64,000 nucleotides of DNA from Capitulum mitella (taxonomy: Eukaryota; Arthropoda; Thecostraca; Pollicipedomorpha; Pollicipedidae), in the NCBI GenBank assembly GCA_030062745.1, contig CP099841.1, positions 27,221,398 to 27,285,397 on the forward strand. Direction: 5' to 3'. Every line of letters begins with the position of its first letter. Position 1 is the stretch's first letter. The translations under genes were made by a program, and so were the position numbers. This document shows, in pieces, positions 49,401-58,555 of the stretch. Below the pieces are notes generated by a model. It was not told where the DNA came from. It searched no databases and worked only from the letters and a program-made list of their open reading frames with translations.

Positions 49401-51642
49401 ATAGACTGCCTCCCACTTGCATTAATGCTTCAGCAACTATTTGTCAGTGCTTCTTTTCAGAAGGGGGATATGAAAAACGCATTCCCAGTAATGATGAAAT
49501 CTCACCCTGAGACGAAAATCTTAACATCTAAGACACCATTATCCATCTATTTACCTCTTGCAGAGTCATGTGCCAAAAAGTTATAGGTCTAAAGGTGTGC
49601 ATGTCTACAAATCTGCTGCAGAACTTCCACAAAGGTCACTGGGTCCTGCTTATTGGGTCAAATGGACCAAAAGTAAATCAAAATTCAGTCAGCATGCTGG
49701 CCAACAACACCCAAGAGGTTCAAAACGACAAGATGCAGACTGTCTGACTGCTGCAGGCTGCTGATAAGCATTCAAGTGTGATTGTCCTCAATCATGTACA
49801 ATGAAGGACCCCAGCATCTTGAAATCTGTGAGAAGGGGTTGATATCCTAATCTCCAGCCAACAAATGACTGTGATTCCAAAGGAACTTGTCAAAGGCAAA
49901 AACCAAGCAGATTTGTAAATCAGTGCAGCTGCTTCAATCCCAATGATAATGAATTGCCATGCCTGCTATGTACATAACATTGCAAACCAAAGCAACTTAA
50001 AAAAAAACCCCAGCAAAATTTCATCGCTAAACACATAATATTCAACTACCATTGAGGCGTCCACAAAGTCACCATATCCAAAGTCGGGGGCCTTCCAGGA
50101 GGCTAGCTGCCGACAGCAAGAACACAGCTTTACACCACTGGTTACATTAGCCAAAAGAACAAGCTCAATGGTACATCATAACCATGTCATAACCCACAAC
50201 ATTCTGCAATGGGCATCTTTTGTGCCTTAAATAAAACACAGGAATTACTATGGTACCACCCACATTCTACTCACACAGCAACTCTGTTGCAGGGATGCAA
50301 ATTGGGCCAACACAAATGTAAAAACGAACTCAGCCACATGCTTTAACAAGACTGCTTGTAACACTGTAATCTAAATGATACTCCTAGATTCTGTCCTGTT
50401 TCCAACCAGACTTGAATTCAGCATTGTTCAGCAAATGCAGTTGTTTTTTCTCTTTAACATAACAAAGCTAACTTATGCATGTGAGCCAATACTGCTGCTC
50501 GACAGGGCCAAACCAGAAATGATCATTTGCAGTAGGTCAGAGACTTACAAAAAAACTAGTGAATTTCATGGCATATCAGTGATTACAAACATGATTGTGT
50601 CCCTTCTTTCCCACATGTGTCTGTGTCTCATGATTCATGGTATCAGACATAAACTGATTCAGCATGCCACCCTACAGCTTTGGGAAGGTAACATCTTGGC
50701 CTACAGAAACCCCAAATATTTGGTTCACAGAAGTATTTGAGCCATCCACATAGATAGCATGCATAAAGTTGTGCATTTTGGAAATGAATCCATAAACAAA
50801 ATCTATTCCAGATGAATTAATATGGGCAAGTAAGTGTGCACTGACAATGAATGAAACAATGAACCTTATTTCATATGGGCTCCTTTGGTTCAGAGAAACA
50901 TCTAAGCCATCCCTACAGAAAGCACACATAAAACTGCACATTATGAGAACCGATTTATATGTAAAATCTATTTCAGATGAGTTTAAATTGGCAAGTAGGT
51001 GTGCACTGGAAATGAATGAACCAATAAACTCTGAATAACAATGGACTGTGTTTCATATGGACTCCCTTGAAATGTCCTTAAAACAAAAAAAGACATGAAG
51101 TTGGGGCTGCAAACAAGTAAGCTTTTGCTGCATAAGGTTGAATATAACCAACAGGTAAATGGCGATTGGAATGGCTAGTTGCCTTGAATGCTACCACAGT
51201 TGTCAGTGAGAAAGGAGTTAAACATTAAAACTGCAACTCAAACATATGGCAACAGAGTTAACTGATAGTGAGGCTTAAAATAAGTGTGGGTATACTGTAT
51301 AAAACGTTTTAATAGTTCAGTGCATTAGCATCAAGTCAATAAGTATGAAAGAATACCAAACTTCATTACACCAATAAAATATGGCCACTTCTAGTCCATT
51401 CAAAACCATTTACTTGCTGCACTCTACATTACCTACATCAAGCATATTTCAAGAAATTCCTCACTTACAAAAAAAAATATCCAAAGCATCAGATACCTCC
51501 TCATCTGCAATTCATCATGAACACATACAGTGAATGTCACCAGTCCTGAAATCTGAATACTGGGAGATGCATGATTTCATTATCAGCTCACCTGTCTCAT
51601 GGGCTGAGTCCACAAGGAGGATGCAATCCTGGATGAGATCAT
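43285..51642 (-). CDS. Pyruvate dehydrogenase E1 component subunit alpha, mitochondrial (ten coding exons)
   Basis: This subunit forms the alpha2-beta2 E1 enzyme that decarboxylates pyruvate with thiamine diphosphate in the mitochondrial matrix. I joined ten exons: 51592-51642, 47902-47967, 46965-47138, 46392-46499, 45820-45930, 45234-45326, 44808-44963, 44311-44414, 43866-44010 and 43285-43476. All have GT-AG borders and phases agree; total 1200 nt, 399 residues. Residues 1 to about 30 are Ser/Arg-rich, as expected for a matrix import signal. The ThDP/Mg motif runs from GDG (195-197) to ENN (223-225). The phospho-loop [14 protein letters not shown] (289-302) keeps His292, Ser293 and Ser300, and Ser232 is also present, all at the human precursor positions; these are the regulatory kinase sites. 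Start: the first ATG of exon 1, context GCCACCATGA. An acceptor at 51691-51693 implies a further non-coding 5' exon. The paralogue and testis forms of mammals are alternative names, not distinct here. Confidence 0.95.
43866..44010 (-). CDS. PDHA1 coding exon 9 (residues 288-336, phosphorylation loop)
   Basis: One base completing Arg288 plus 48 codons, acceptor CGGCCGCCAG, donor GTCAGT. It encodes [20 protein letters not shown] with catalytic His292 and phosphosites Ser293 and Ser300, then [16 protein letters not shown]. Confidence 0.96.
44311..44414 (-). CDS. PDHA1 coding exon 8 (residues 254-288)
   Basis: 34 codons plus two bases of Arg288, acceptor CGTTCCAG, donor GTGAGA. It encodes [20 protein letters not shown] and [12 protein letters not shown], conserved with human VDGMDILCVREATRFAA. 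Confidence 0.95.
44808..44963 (-). CDS. PDHA1 coding exon 7 (residues 202-253)
   Basis: 52 codons, acceptor CCGTCGCAG, donor GTAGGC. It encodes [20 protein letters not shown] then [12 protein letters not shown]. Asn225 and Tyr227 complete the Mg-ThDP site and Ser232 is the third regulatory phosphosite. Confidence 0.96.
45234..45326 (-). CDS. PDHA1 coding exon 6 (residues 171-201)
   Basis: 31 codons, acceptor CTTTCCAG, donor GTAAGC. It opens [14 protein letters not shown] (Cys where insects and human have Val) and closes [12 protein letters not shown], the first half of the thiamine diphosphate motif. Confidence 0.95.
45820..45930 (-). CDS. PDHA1 coding exon 5 (residues 134-170)
   Basis: 37 codons, acceptor GTTTTCCAG, donor GTACGT. 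It encodes [20 protein letters not shown] and [12 protein letters not shown], the most conserved stretch of the family. Confidence 0.95.
46392..46499 (-). CDS. PDHA1 coding exon 4 (residues 98-133)
   Basis: 36 codons, acceptor CCCGGCACAG, donor GTGAGA. It encodes [11 protein letters not shown]...[10 protein letters not shown]. The block is conserved with human EACCVGLEAG...ITAYRAHGFT, which lies close to the cofactor pocket. Confidence 0.95.
46544..46770. repeat. Degenerate 21-bp minisatellite in PDHA1 intron 3
   Basis: Repeated CCGGCAGGTCACGGACCACAA-like units, some expanded by a roughly 12-bp CAGCGAC insert. Five to seven copies are recognisable between the coding exons at 46499 and 46965. 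The AGGTCAC core recurs in nearly every unit. Confidence 0.75.
46965..47138 (-). CDS. PDHA1 coding exon 3 (residues 40-97)
   Basis: 58 codons, acceptor CCGCGCGCAG, donor GTACGT. It contains [19 protein letters not shown] and [11 protein letters not shown], the N-terminal start of the E1 alpha dehydrogenase fold. Confidence 0.95.
47902..47967 (-). CDS. PDHA1 coding exon 2 (residues 18-39)
   Basis: [22 protein letters not shown] is split as 22 codons, phase 0 at both ends, acceptor CCGTTTCAG and donor GTGGGA. The STEVTFETK end continues into PYAMHRAD of exon 3, as in insect orthologues (ATFEIKPY). The preceding intron is 3.6 kb, by far the largest of the gene. Confidence 0.9.
48669..48818 (+). 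repeat. Two tandem copies of a 75-bp unit
   Basis: GAATAAATTAAAAACTT at 48669 recurs at 48744, and CTTTCGTATCTATCTAA closes both units. The copies differ at roughly a dozen positions. Confidence 0.85.
50719..51065 (+). repeat. Two tandem copies of a roughly 170-bp unit
   Basis: GGTTCACAGAAGTATTTGAG at 50721 and GGTTCAGAGAAACATCTAAG at 50887 start the two copies; GTGTGCACTG..AATGAATGAA and TTTCATATGG..CTCC recur in both. The pair lies in PDHA1 intron 1 in CpG-poor sequence. Confidence 0.75.
51592..51642 (-). CDS. PDHA1 coding exon 1 (residues 1-17)
   Basis: [17 protein letters not shown], then donor GTGAGC. The composition (Ser, Arg, Trp, no acidic residue) fits a mitochondrial targeting peptide. 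A consensus start context GCCACC precedes the ATG. The exon also carries 48 nt of 5' UTR back to an acceptor GGTTTCAGGTTGCAG at 51691. It was too short to appear as a long frame and was found by scanning for a phase-0 donor upstream of exon 2. Confidence 0.85.
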
Positions 51643-51693
51643 GGTGGCAAATGAGGGGCTGAGCTCTAGATGAGAATTATCCAGAAAGGTCTG

Positions 51694-52649
51694 CAACCTG
51701 AAACCAAAAAAACAGTTTGAGGGCAAGCAAGGAACATCCTTATCACAAACATTTCCCTATGATAGTCAAGCCATGAATTTTAGGTTGTTTTGGCTCAAAT
51801 GAGCTTCAGTGAAATTACTAAGCTGACAGACACAATGCCATGACAAACAGCTTTCAATAGAAATTAAATTGCCCTTCAATGTGAATGACAAAACAGGCTG
51901 AACCAGAGCAGTCACTAATCTTGAATCACTATTTTTAGCACAATGTTGATGGCTTCTGAGAAGCACTGTCAAGGCATAGCCAAATCCAATATCCACATTA
52001 TGCAGCCTTGACAAAGGAACAATTAATAACACAGAATTCTAATCAGGTAGCTTATATTTATTCATGATTAGTTACAGATGGACAATTATCAGCTAACTGA
52101 ATTTTACTTCTGTTGACTTGTTTTCACTCATCATCCCACTGTTTCACAAAGTACGAGTTTTCTCAAAACCTTACTAAAAATGCTTATTCATACATCCTTT
52201 TAACTGAACTGGCCTTGCAGAAACATATTCCAACTATTTCATTTTACTGAGTAGCACACTTTCAAATTCCTTTAACATTATGACATGCATCTAATAATAC
52301 CATAACACAAAAACATAATAATATAACATAGAAATAATAATGTGACAGAAAGTGAGACTGATCTAGCTGTAGTCATTGTGTGCCAGTGGCAACATTGGTG
52401 GGCAAAAGCAGAAAGGGCAGGAGTACATAGTTGTTTCAGAGATCATCAAAGTTTTATTTTGATTGTGAGACATGTCATACAGCTTGAACTTAGTTCCTTT
52501 CACACAACAATTCAATTACAAGTTTTAATGGTTGCCAGCCAGCCTCCCAATTGTTTTAACTACAAAAAATCCAAGTAGTTACCAAGCCACATGGGTACCA
52601 AAAGATACAAAATTACAAAATGCATTAATCACAGATATTTCATGCCTTG
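51694..52649. other. CpG-poor DNA upstream of PDHA1 exon 1
   Basis: No exon is recognised. If the acceptor at 51691 is used, this belongs to a 5' UTR intron of PDHA1 whose first exon and promoter are unknown. Confidence 0.4.
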
Positions 52650-53835
52650 TTTCCACCACCACCTCCCCAAAACAATCTCATGAAGTGCTTCAGCCATCCA
52701 CCACCTAAACAATTGACCCGACTTTGAAGCAAGGAGCATCTCCGTGAGACAAATCAACACCAAATTTTAGGCAGTGATGGTCAACAAATGCACCATACAA
52801 TATGATGTCACTGAAAGACCTATCAAAGTGCATCCCTCAAAACTCAAAATAAGCTGAGACCATTCTGGAGCAGGACAGGGAGGTGGACTGGACTGAACAA
52901 GGACAGATATGAGTGTGGGGGAGGGAACATGGACAGACAAAGAACCTAGGGCAGTACAGAGATATGGAGGGCCTGGAAGAGGTAAGAAGAGAGATGAGGA
53001 CTAACAGAATGGGCATGGAAGGGTATTAGGACAGAATGGTGAAAAGCAACTGGGCTTGGAAAAAGGCAAACATGGGAATGGGGACAGGACAGTGACAAGT
53101 AAGAGGATGGAGCCATCAGTTGGTGTTTGAATGAGCCAAACCAGGGAGTTAAAGGCCCCCAGTCTGTGGAAGGTAATGAAATACCCATTCATTGCCTGGT
53201 TAATGGTCCCATCCAATATCCCATCACTGTGCCAGTCCTGCATCAGTATGTATTTGTTTCTATTGCATGATCCTTGTTCTGCCCCTTTCTGCCCCTTCCC
53301 CCTCCCAGTCCAATCCCAATTTATTCCTTGTCCCTGTCTTGTTACAATCCCTTTCCCTTGGTCCTGCTCTATATTGTTCCCCTGTGGAATGGAACTGGGT
53401 GAAGGAGAGGCAGAAAGGGGGAACAAGGATCATGGGATAGAACCAAATACAGACTGGAATGGGACTGGCACAATGATGGGATATTGGAAGGGACCATTAA
53501 CCTGGCACTGACTGGGGCATTTCATCACCTTCCTCAGAACAGAAGGGAGGCCTTTAACACCCTGGCTGTTTATCTCAGAACCAGCTGCATGATCTGGATC
53601 AAACACCAACTGATAGTCCCATCCCCCTTACTTGTCCCTGTCATGTCCCCATTCCCTTGCTTGTCTCTTTCCAAACCCAGTTGCTTTGCACCATTGTTCT
53701 AATACCCTTCCACACCTGTCTCATTAATCCTCATCTCTCCCAACCTATTTCACAGCCTCCATATCTCTGTTCTGTCCCAGTTTCCTGGTCTGTCCCTGTT
53801 CCCTCCCCAGCACTCATTTCTGTCCTTGTTCAGTA

Positions 53836-54171
53836 CAGTCTGCCGGTAATCCTTTAGAAGCGCGCGCCATAAACCAAGCACACTGGATGACACATATACG
53901 GCGCGCGTGGCAAAAGGAGACGTCAGCTGTTGTAAGAAACAACAACATTATGCACTGGAGCTCCAGGTTGTGGTCACTATTGTAACCTAACCTAACCTAA
54001 CCTAACCTTACCTAACCTAACCTAACCTAAAAGTAACCTACTGTGTAAAACAAGCGCATAGTAGGTGATCTACAACTTGGAGCTCCAGTGCATAATGTTG
54101 TTGTTTCTTTTTGTCGTATGTGTCATCCATGTGCTTGTTTATGTGGCTTCTAAAGGATTGCCCAGTCTGCC
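53836..54171. mobile_element. Fold-back MITE with GGTAATCC ends, 9-bp TSD and CCTAA core
   Basis: The element is 53845-54162. It starts GGTAATCCTTTAGAAG and ends CTTCTAAAGGATTGCC. The arms share ACAACAACATTATGCACTGG and GAGCTCCA in inverted order. A direct repeat CAGTCTGCC (53836-53844 and 54163-54171) flanks it. Its centre is a CCTAA tract. It has the same end sequence and same design as the element at 5244-5845. The opposite arm of the surrounding palindrome lacks it, which confirms both boundaries. Confidence 0.9.
53983..54030 (-). repeat. Interstitial telomere-like (CCTAA)n tract
   Basis: About nine CCTAA units with one CCTTA variant, at the centre of the fold-back MITE. Confidence 0.93.
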
Positions 54172-54709
54172 TCCCTGTCCCATTCCAGTACTGCTCAGCT
54201 CATTTTGAGTTTGGGGACAACCACATCTTGATAAGTCTGCCAGTGATATCATATTTCAGGCACATTTGTCAACCATCAATGCTTAAAATTTCATGTTGGT
54301 CTGTCTTGCGGAGATCCTTCATGCTTCAAACTCGTGCTAGCTGTTGAGGCAGTGGGCAGCTGAATCACTTCAATAGATTATCTTGAGGGGATGGTACATG
54401 GAGTGAAATTGGTCAGTTGAACAAAATCCAGTGAGGTGAATAATTATTCTAACACTTTTAGGCATTGGTGCACCTCTCCATCATTCTGCTATTCCATTAC
54501 TGTTCATCCTATATTTTACCATTCCACATCAACAATTCTGGAGTTCTGATGCTTGAATGCAGCAAATAACAGATGTAAACAAAATGTCATCAAATTACAA
54601 TTTTCCATGTTTTGTGTTTAAGTTCTTGTTTTACGTTTGTGCTATGGAGTGATCAATACAAACGGGTACCTACAACAATATTCCGTCGACATAAGCAAAT
54701 TTATGCATA

Positions 54710-54885
54710 TTCGACAATGTGATAACACAATTCAATCTCACCACCTCAGCCGCCCGGCCAACGCTCGCAACCAGCCCAGCAGTGCCGTACTTGGTGTTTA
54801 GCGCGTAGGCAAATGCGGGAGATGGAGAATCATAAATGTCACAAGTCTCGGCAAAGATATGGTAGTATTTTGAATATGGAAGCCC
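54710..54885 (-). CDS. Possible coding exon of an unidentified small protein
   Basis: On the minus strand an open stretch with protein-like composition reads ...SKYYHIFAETCDIYDS, then PSPAFAYALNTKYGTAG, then LVASVGRAAEV, and meets a good donor GTGAGA (phase 0) near 54742. The frame has no ATG and ends in TAG if unspliced. The KYG..AGLVAS segment is faintly like the small complex I subunit NDUFA11, but that is a guess and I would not assign it. It could be read with the exon at 55784-55912 as one gene. Confidence 0.3.
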
Positions 54886-55783
54886 ACGATCAAAAGAAAA
54901 ATCACATTAGGTAAAGGGGAAAGGGAGCTCGTTTTTCTCGTTTGATCATCGCTGCCAGAGGCAGTCGCGGATTACGGGATCCAGGAAGGCGGGTTTCCGG
55001 TGTGAGAAACCCAAGAGAGGGTGGGATTAGCCACGGATTTTCCTGAATAACAAATTTTTTATGCACTGGACCTGAGTCGGGCGAGTGTGCCGAATGAGGC
55101 CCGAACCATTTCGGCTCGATCAGGGCCCAATAAACTCATGCCAAATATTTTATCTTGGTTCGGCCCTGACTGGGGTCAACAACTGTCGACGTAATTCCAT
55201 TGACTCGTCAGAATATAATCAGCGCGGTTCATGGGGGTCAAACTGTGCTGCCTAATCAAAAACCAAGCTCAACCAAATGCACTGCGACATGGGCTAAAAA
55301 ATGTGGTCATATTTTTGTTCAGGAAAGCATGTCGGATATCTTTTTCCGTGGAAATATTCCAAGAAAGTGAATGCAAACACAAAAATACAAACAGAAAAAA
55401 GGAGCCAACGTGTCTAAACCCGAGCTGATGTCGTTTGGTGAAAATTATAAGCACCTGATCTTGGCTACCAGCCAAGCAGAATGACGAAAGACATGAGAAG
55501 ATCAACTGAAAGTTACCCAGACGTCTCCCAGACTGGATTGTGTAGGCCCATGAAGAGCTGTGAAGAAGAACAGTGAAGAGCCACTCGTTGAGCGGTCTTG
55601 GCAGTGGAATCCGTGGGTGAACAAGTGGTTGGACGGAGCAGTTTTTGAAAATGTGTCTCCGGTGAGAATTCTCCTGGTCGTGCTCATTTAATATGCACAT
55701 TTAATCGTGTTTACATTTCCTGCAATCTTCAGATTGCTCGTCAAGACAGGTTCAGTCACTGGTAGTTCGAGCGTTTGACATAC

Positions 55784-55912
55784 TTGATCTGCAATTTCCT
55801 GGGTTTGGAGACCAAACAATCTATGCGTGAGTTTTATCCAAGGCGATTTCTTGTCTGCTAGGCTGTGCTGAATAGTCGTGGCTGCCCTGCTCACATTTAC
55901 AGCTCCGGACAT
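55784..55912 (-). CDS. Possible first coding exon of an unidentified small protein
   Basis: ATG at 55910-55912 opens MSGAVNVSRAATTIQHSL, then KSPWIKLTHRLFGLQT and QEIADQ, followed by a perfect donor GTATGT in phase 0. Unspliced, the frame runs 74 codons to TAA. The composition is protein-like and the region has ordinary CpG content, unlike the CpG-poor DNA below 54700. No family is recognised. It could form one transcript with the stretch at 54710-54885 (same strand, compatible phase), but the acceptor there is weak. Confidence 0.3.
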
Positions 55913-56212
55913 TGTGAAAGATCAAGATATCGGGTTTCAAGTTCCGGTCATATTAGATTTTCAGTAAGGTTTTTGACCCCATCATCGGTTCTTTTTGTCC
56001 CAGTTGCCAGATGAACTCCAGAAAAGCTGACTTTAAACACGCTCAGTTTCTTAACAGCGCAGACCAGACGCTCACTCTCCCGCCTTTACCTGGAAAATTG
56101 GTGTAATTACGTAGCGACTTCCTAAAGTTCATTTGCGAGCAAAGTTAACCCCATTCGCCTCATTTGGGCAAATCTCCACTGGCGCAGACGAGCTGCATTA
56201 TCACCATATCCC

Positions 56213-56533
56213 ATGGGCTCAACGAGGCATTACGGTGACAAGCTTTCCGTCGGTGCCTGTGAAAACCTAGGGAGTGTAACAGGAATGCTTGCAACAATAA
56301 TCGTTAGTCTGCTCATCGATCAGATGTTTCATCCTCTCTGTTACCACTGCCAGACGACATGGACAATCGTTACAGGAACTGCCCGTAGGACGAGGCCACC
56401 AAAGACCTCCGACGAAGTGGAGGTGTATTTAAGTGACTGCATGGAGCAAGCGGCGGGAAGCCGGTATAACTCCCCCAACCCCTCTCCAGTCCTACCCCAG
56501 TGGGAAGCACCTGTCAAAGATGAAGTCAACTGA
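56213..56533 (+). CDS. Hypothetical 106-residue ORF with one hydrophobic segment
   Basis: It starts at a true ATG (CCATGGG) and ends at TGA. Residues 22-36 (VTGMLATIIVSLLID) are hydrophobic enough for a membrane segment. The rest is unremarkable, with several Cys and a Pro/Ser tail. No family is recognised. The minus strand is also open for 62 codons here, so it may be a chance frame. Confidence 0.22.
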   Translation: MGSTRHYGDKLSVGACENLGSVTGMLATIIVSLLIDQMFHPLCYHCQTTWTIVTGTARRTRPPKTSDEVEVYLSDCMEQAAGSRYNSPNPSPVLPQWEAPVKDEVN

Positions 56534-57549
56534 AGTTCATTTCTTGGAGTAGTAAAGTGAGTTTTTTGTAATGTCGAGGTTTTCCGGCACTATCTTACAT
56601 TGAAATGTTGCGACTGGTTTCACCAAATATATACGATTTCTCAGAATTTTATTTTTTACACTGAGGTGTACTGGCCGCGGTGAGAAAAGGATCAACGTCA
56701 CACAGAACGCTGCTCGGAACTATGACTAGAAGAAGCAAATGAAACGTTATGCATATGATAGCATCGGTAGCCAAACCATGATTCTGTAAAGATGGCGTAG
56801 AGTGAACAACTCAGCGTCTTGCAGATGCAAAAGATTTCGTCATCGAAAATAGCCGTTAAAAAAAAACACTTAACTTATTAATGCTACAGGATGTTATATG
56901 ATATCGCAGCCCTGTCCTGACTTCATGTCCCTTATACCTGCACCGATGTCTTTTATTTAATTATAACATAACATTCTTGTTTGGCCTCATCAGCCCCGCC
57001 ATCGACGAATTCGGCTGGGCTCTGATGTGGCTTTTCCATTTCGCCTATATCAAACAGCCCAGTGAAATTGCATTTGATCAGATTTTCACCGGGCATCACT
57101 ATCCAGCCCCATTTTTATTGATTTCTTGAAGCCCACTGAAGGGTTAGCGTTCTGCTTCCAAACAAACAATGATGTTTTATCTAGCACGCATCAACTCATG
57201 GAAGCGCAAACCAACCACGCATCGCCGGACACACGAAAAACCAATTCACTCGCCGGACAAAATAAGGGGAAACACCACCTTCTACTGTGGGATCATTTGC
57301 ACAAAACATAAGTTACTCTGCTCGCTGCATGTGACAGACCGAAGGTCACCTGACTAGATCGGTCGGCACACGGGCGGCCGCCACAATACGGCACGATCAC
57401 AGGAGACCCACACCACACTCACCCACATACATTTAGGCCATATTTTGTTAAACACTGGAGCATGACTGTGTGTGATAACGACAGTTCACTGGCGTCCGGA
57501 ATCTTCCAATTCATTCTGCTTCCCCCTTCACCTGATGTCACACAGGCCG
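56534..57549. other. Unassigned non-coding DNA
   Basis: No gene is seen. It runs up to the 3' end of the LINE. Confidence 0.4.
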
Positions 57550-58001
57550 TCTCACGGAGGCCGTTCGCTGTTTTTGAACAGCTGGATGAAAGTTGACCAC
57601 TCATAGTTAAATTTACCCATGCTGTGGGTCATACGGGCTATGTATCTCCGAACTGCTATGCATTTGGACGAGTGATTAACGAACTCTTGTGATTTTTGAA
57701 TGAATTTAATAGACCTGCAGTGCAAAATGTACCCCTCGCCCAGTAAAACAAGAACGTGAAGCGCTGGAGAAGAGGGGTTATTGCAGTAGGCAGAGCTTCC
57801 TAAAATTATGTTTGGTCTGGAAGATGAGCGATGCCTGTCATGTTTGGGAATTTTCTCCAAAACCGAGCCACCGCAGGACAGTGCAAAAATAAACGGTGTA
57901 CAGTTTCTCTCCTTCTAGGATACCTGTCACAGTCACATGTGTCTTTAACCCTTTAGTGCCCAATTTATGTCCTGTAACATTTTGCCAAATTTGATGCCAT
58001 A

Positions 58002-58007
58002 TTTATT
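58002..58007 (-). promoter_or_regulatory. Poly(A) signal AATAAA of the piggyBac gene
   Basis: AATAAA on the minus strand, inside the element about 450 bp after the transposase stop and 40 bp before the left TIR. Confidence 0.6.
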
Positions 58008-58224
58008 AGGTCAGTACTTTGGCAAAAAGATAGCTATAGCACCCGAAGCCCCTCATTCGCCGGTTAGAGCTCAGTAGGGGTCAATATATGTATGGCCATG
58101 GGCACCTGGGCGGTCGAAAATCAGCTAGAAGTTGGGGAAAAAGGTGTCGACAACAACTGACAAACAACAAGCGTGTATTCTTGATCAGACAGGACACGAA
58201 CATTGATATGAGTCTGCAGAGCTC

Positions 58225-58555
58225 ACTGAGGATCCCAGTCACGTCCGTCAAGTTCTCTGGACCCATGTATCCCAGCCTACAACCCTTCGGTGTAGAGTGG
58301 GACTCAGCATCCAACGCACAGGTGCACATTACAGTTCTGGCACCCTGTCTTGCGGATGGCCAGATTAGGCCACAATCTAGCACTGGCACACGCATCAGGA
58401 TTACAGTAAAAATCCCAGTCCCGTCTCACAAGTCCCACAGGACCCTCCAGTACCCAACCTACGACCCATCCGCGGTGTGGAACGGGACGAAGCATCCAAC
58501 GCAGAGGTGGACTTGACACTTCTGGCATCCTGTCTTGGGGTGGCTCTTGCAGCGC
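58225..58555 (-). repeat. Tandem duplication of the transposase C-terminal cysteine-rich segment
   Basis: About 183 bp are present twice: the outer copy near 58230-58370 and the inner copy near 58412-58550. GCATCCAACGCA (58309 and 58493), TTCTGGCAYCCTGTCTTG and AATCCCAGTC.CGTC recur at that offset. On the minus strand the outer copy still reads KTGCQNCNVHLCVGC, matching KTGCQKCQVHLCVGC of the protein, but lies beyond the stop codon. Confidence 0.8.

Larger units (their letters stand above)
47968..51591 (-). other. PDHA1 intron 1 (3.6 kb) with two tandem repeats
   Basis: It is defined by donor GTGAGC after exon 1 and acceptor TTTCAG before exon 2. It switches from CpG-rich near exon 2 to CpG-poor beyond about 49100. 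It holds a perfect-period 75-bp direct repeat (48669-48818) and a roughly 170-bp tandem pair (50719-51065). No other gene is recognised inside. Confidence 0.75.
52650..54410. repeat. Long imperfect palindrome, arms over 600 bp
   Basis: The arm at about 52650-53320 is the reverse complement of the arm at about 53385-54410 once the 318-bp MITE at 53845-54162 is removed. Matching blocks occur along its length: ATGATCCTTGTTCTGCCCC / GGGGGAACAAGGATCAT, GATGGGATATTGGA / TCCAATATCCCATC and CACCAACTGATGG / CATCAGTTGGTG. The spacer is only about 60 bp. Frames on the two strands mirror each other because of the symmetry and are not genes. Confidence 0.85.

Noticed and set aside
53001-53511. Frames of 141 and 126 codons on opposite strands
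   Set aside because: They mirror each other because they lie in the arms of a long palindrome; composition is low-complexity Pro/Ser/Cys.
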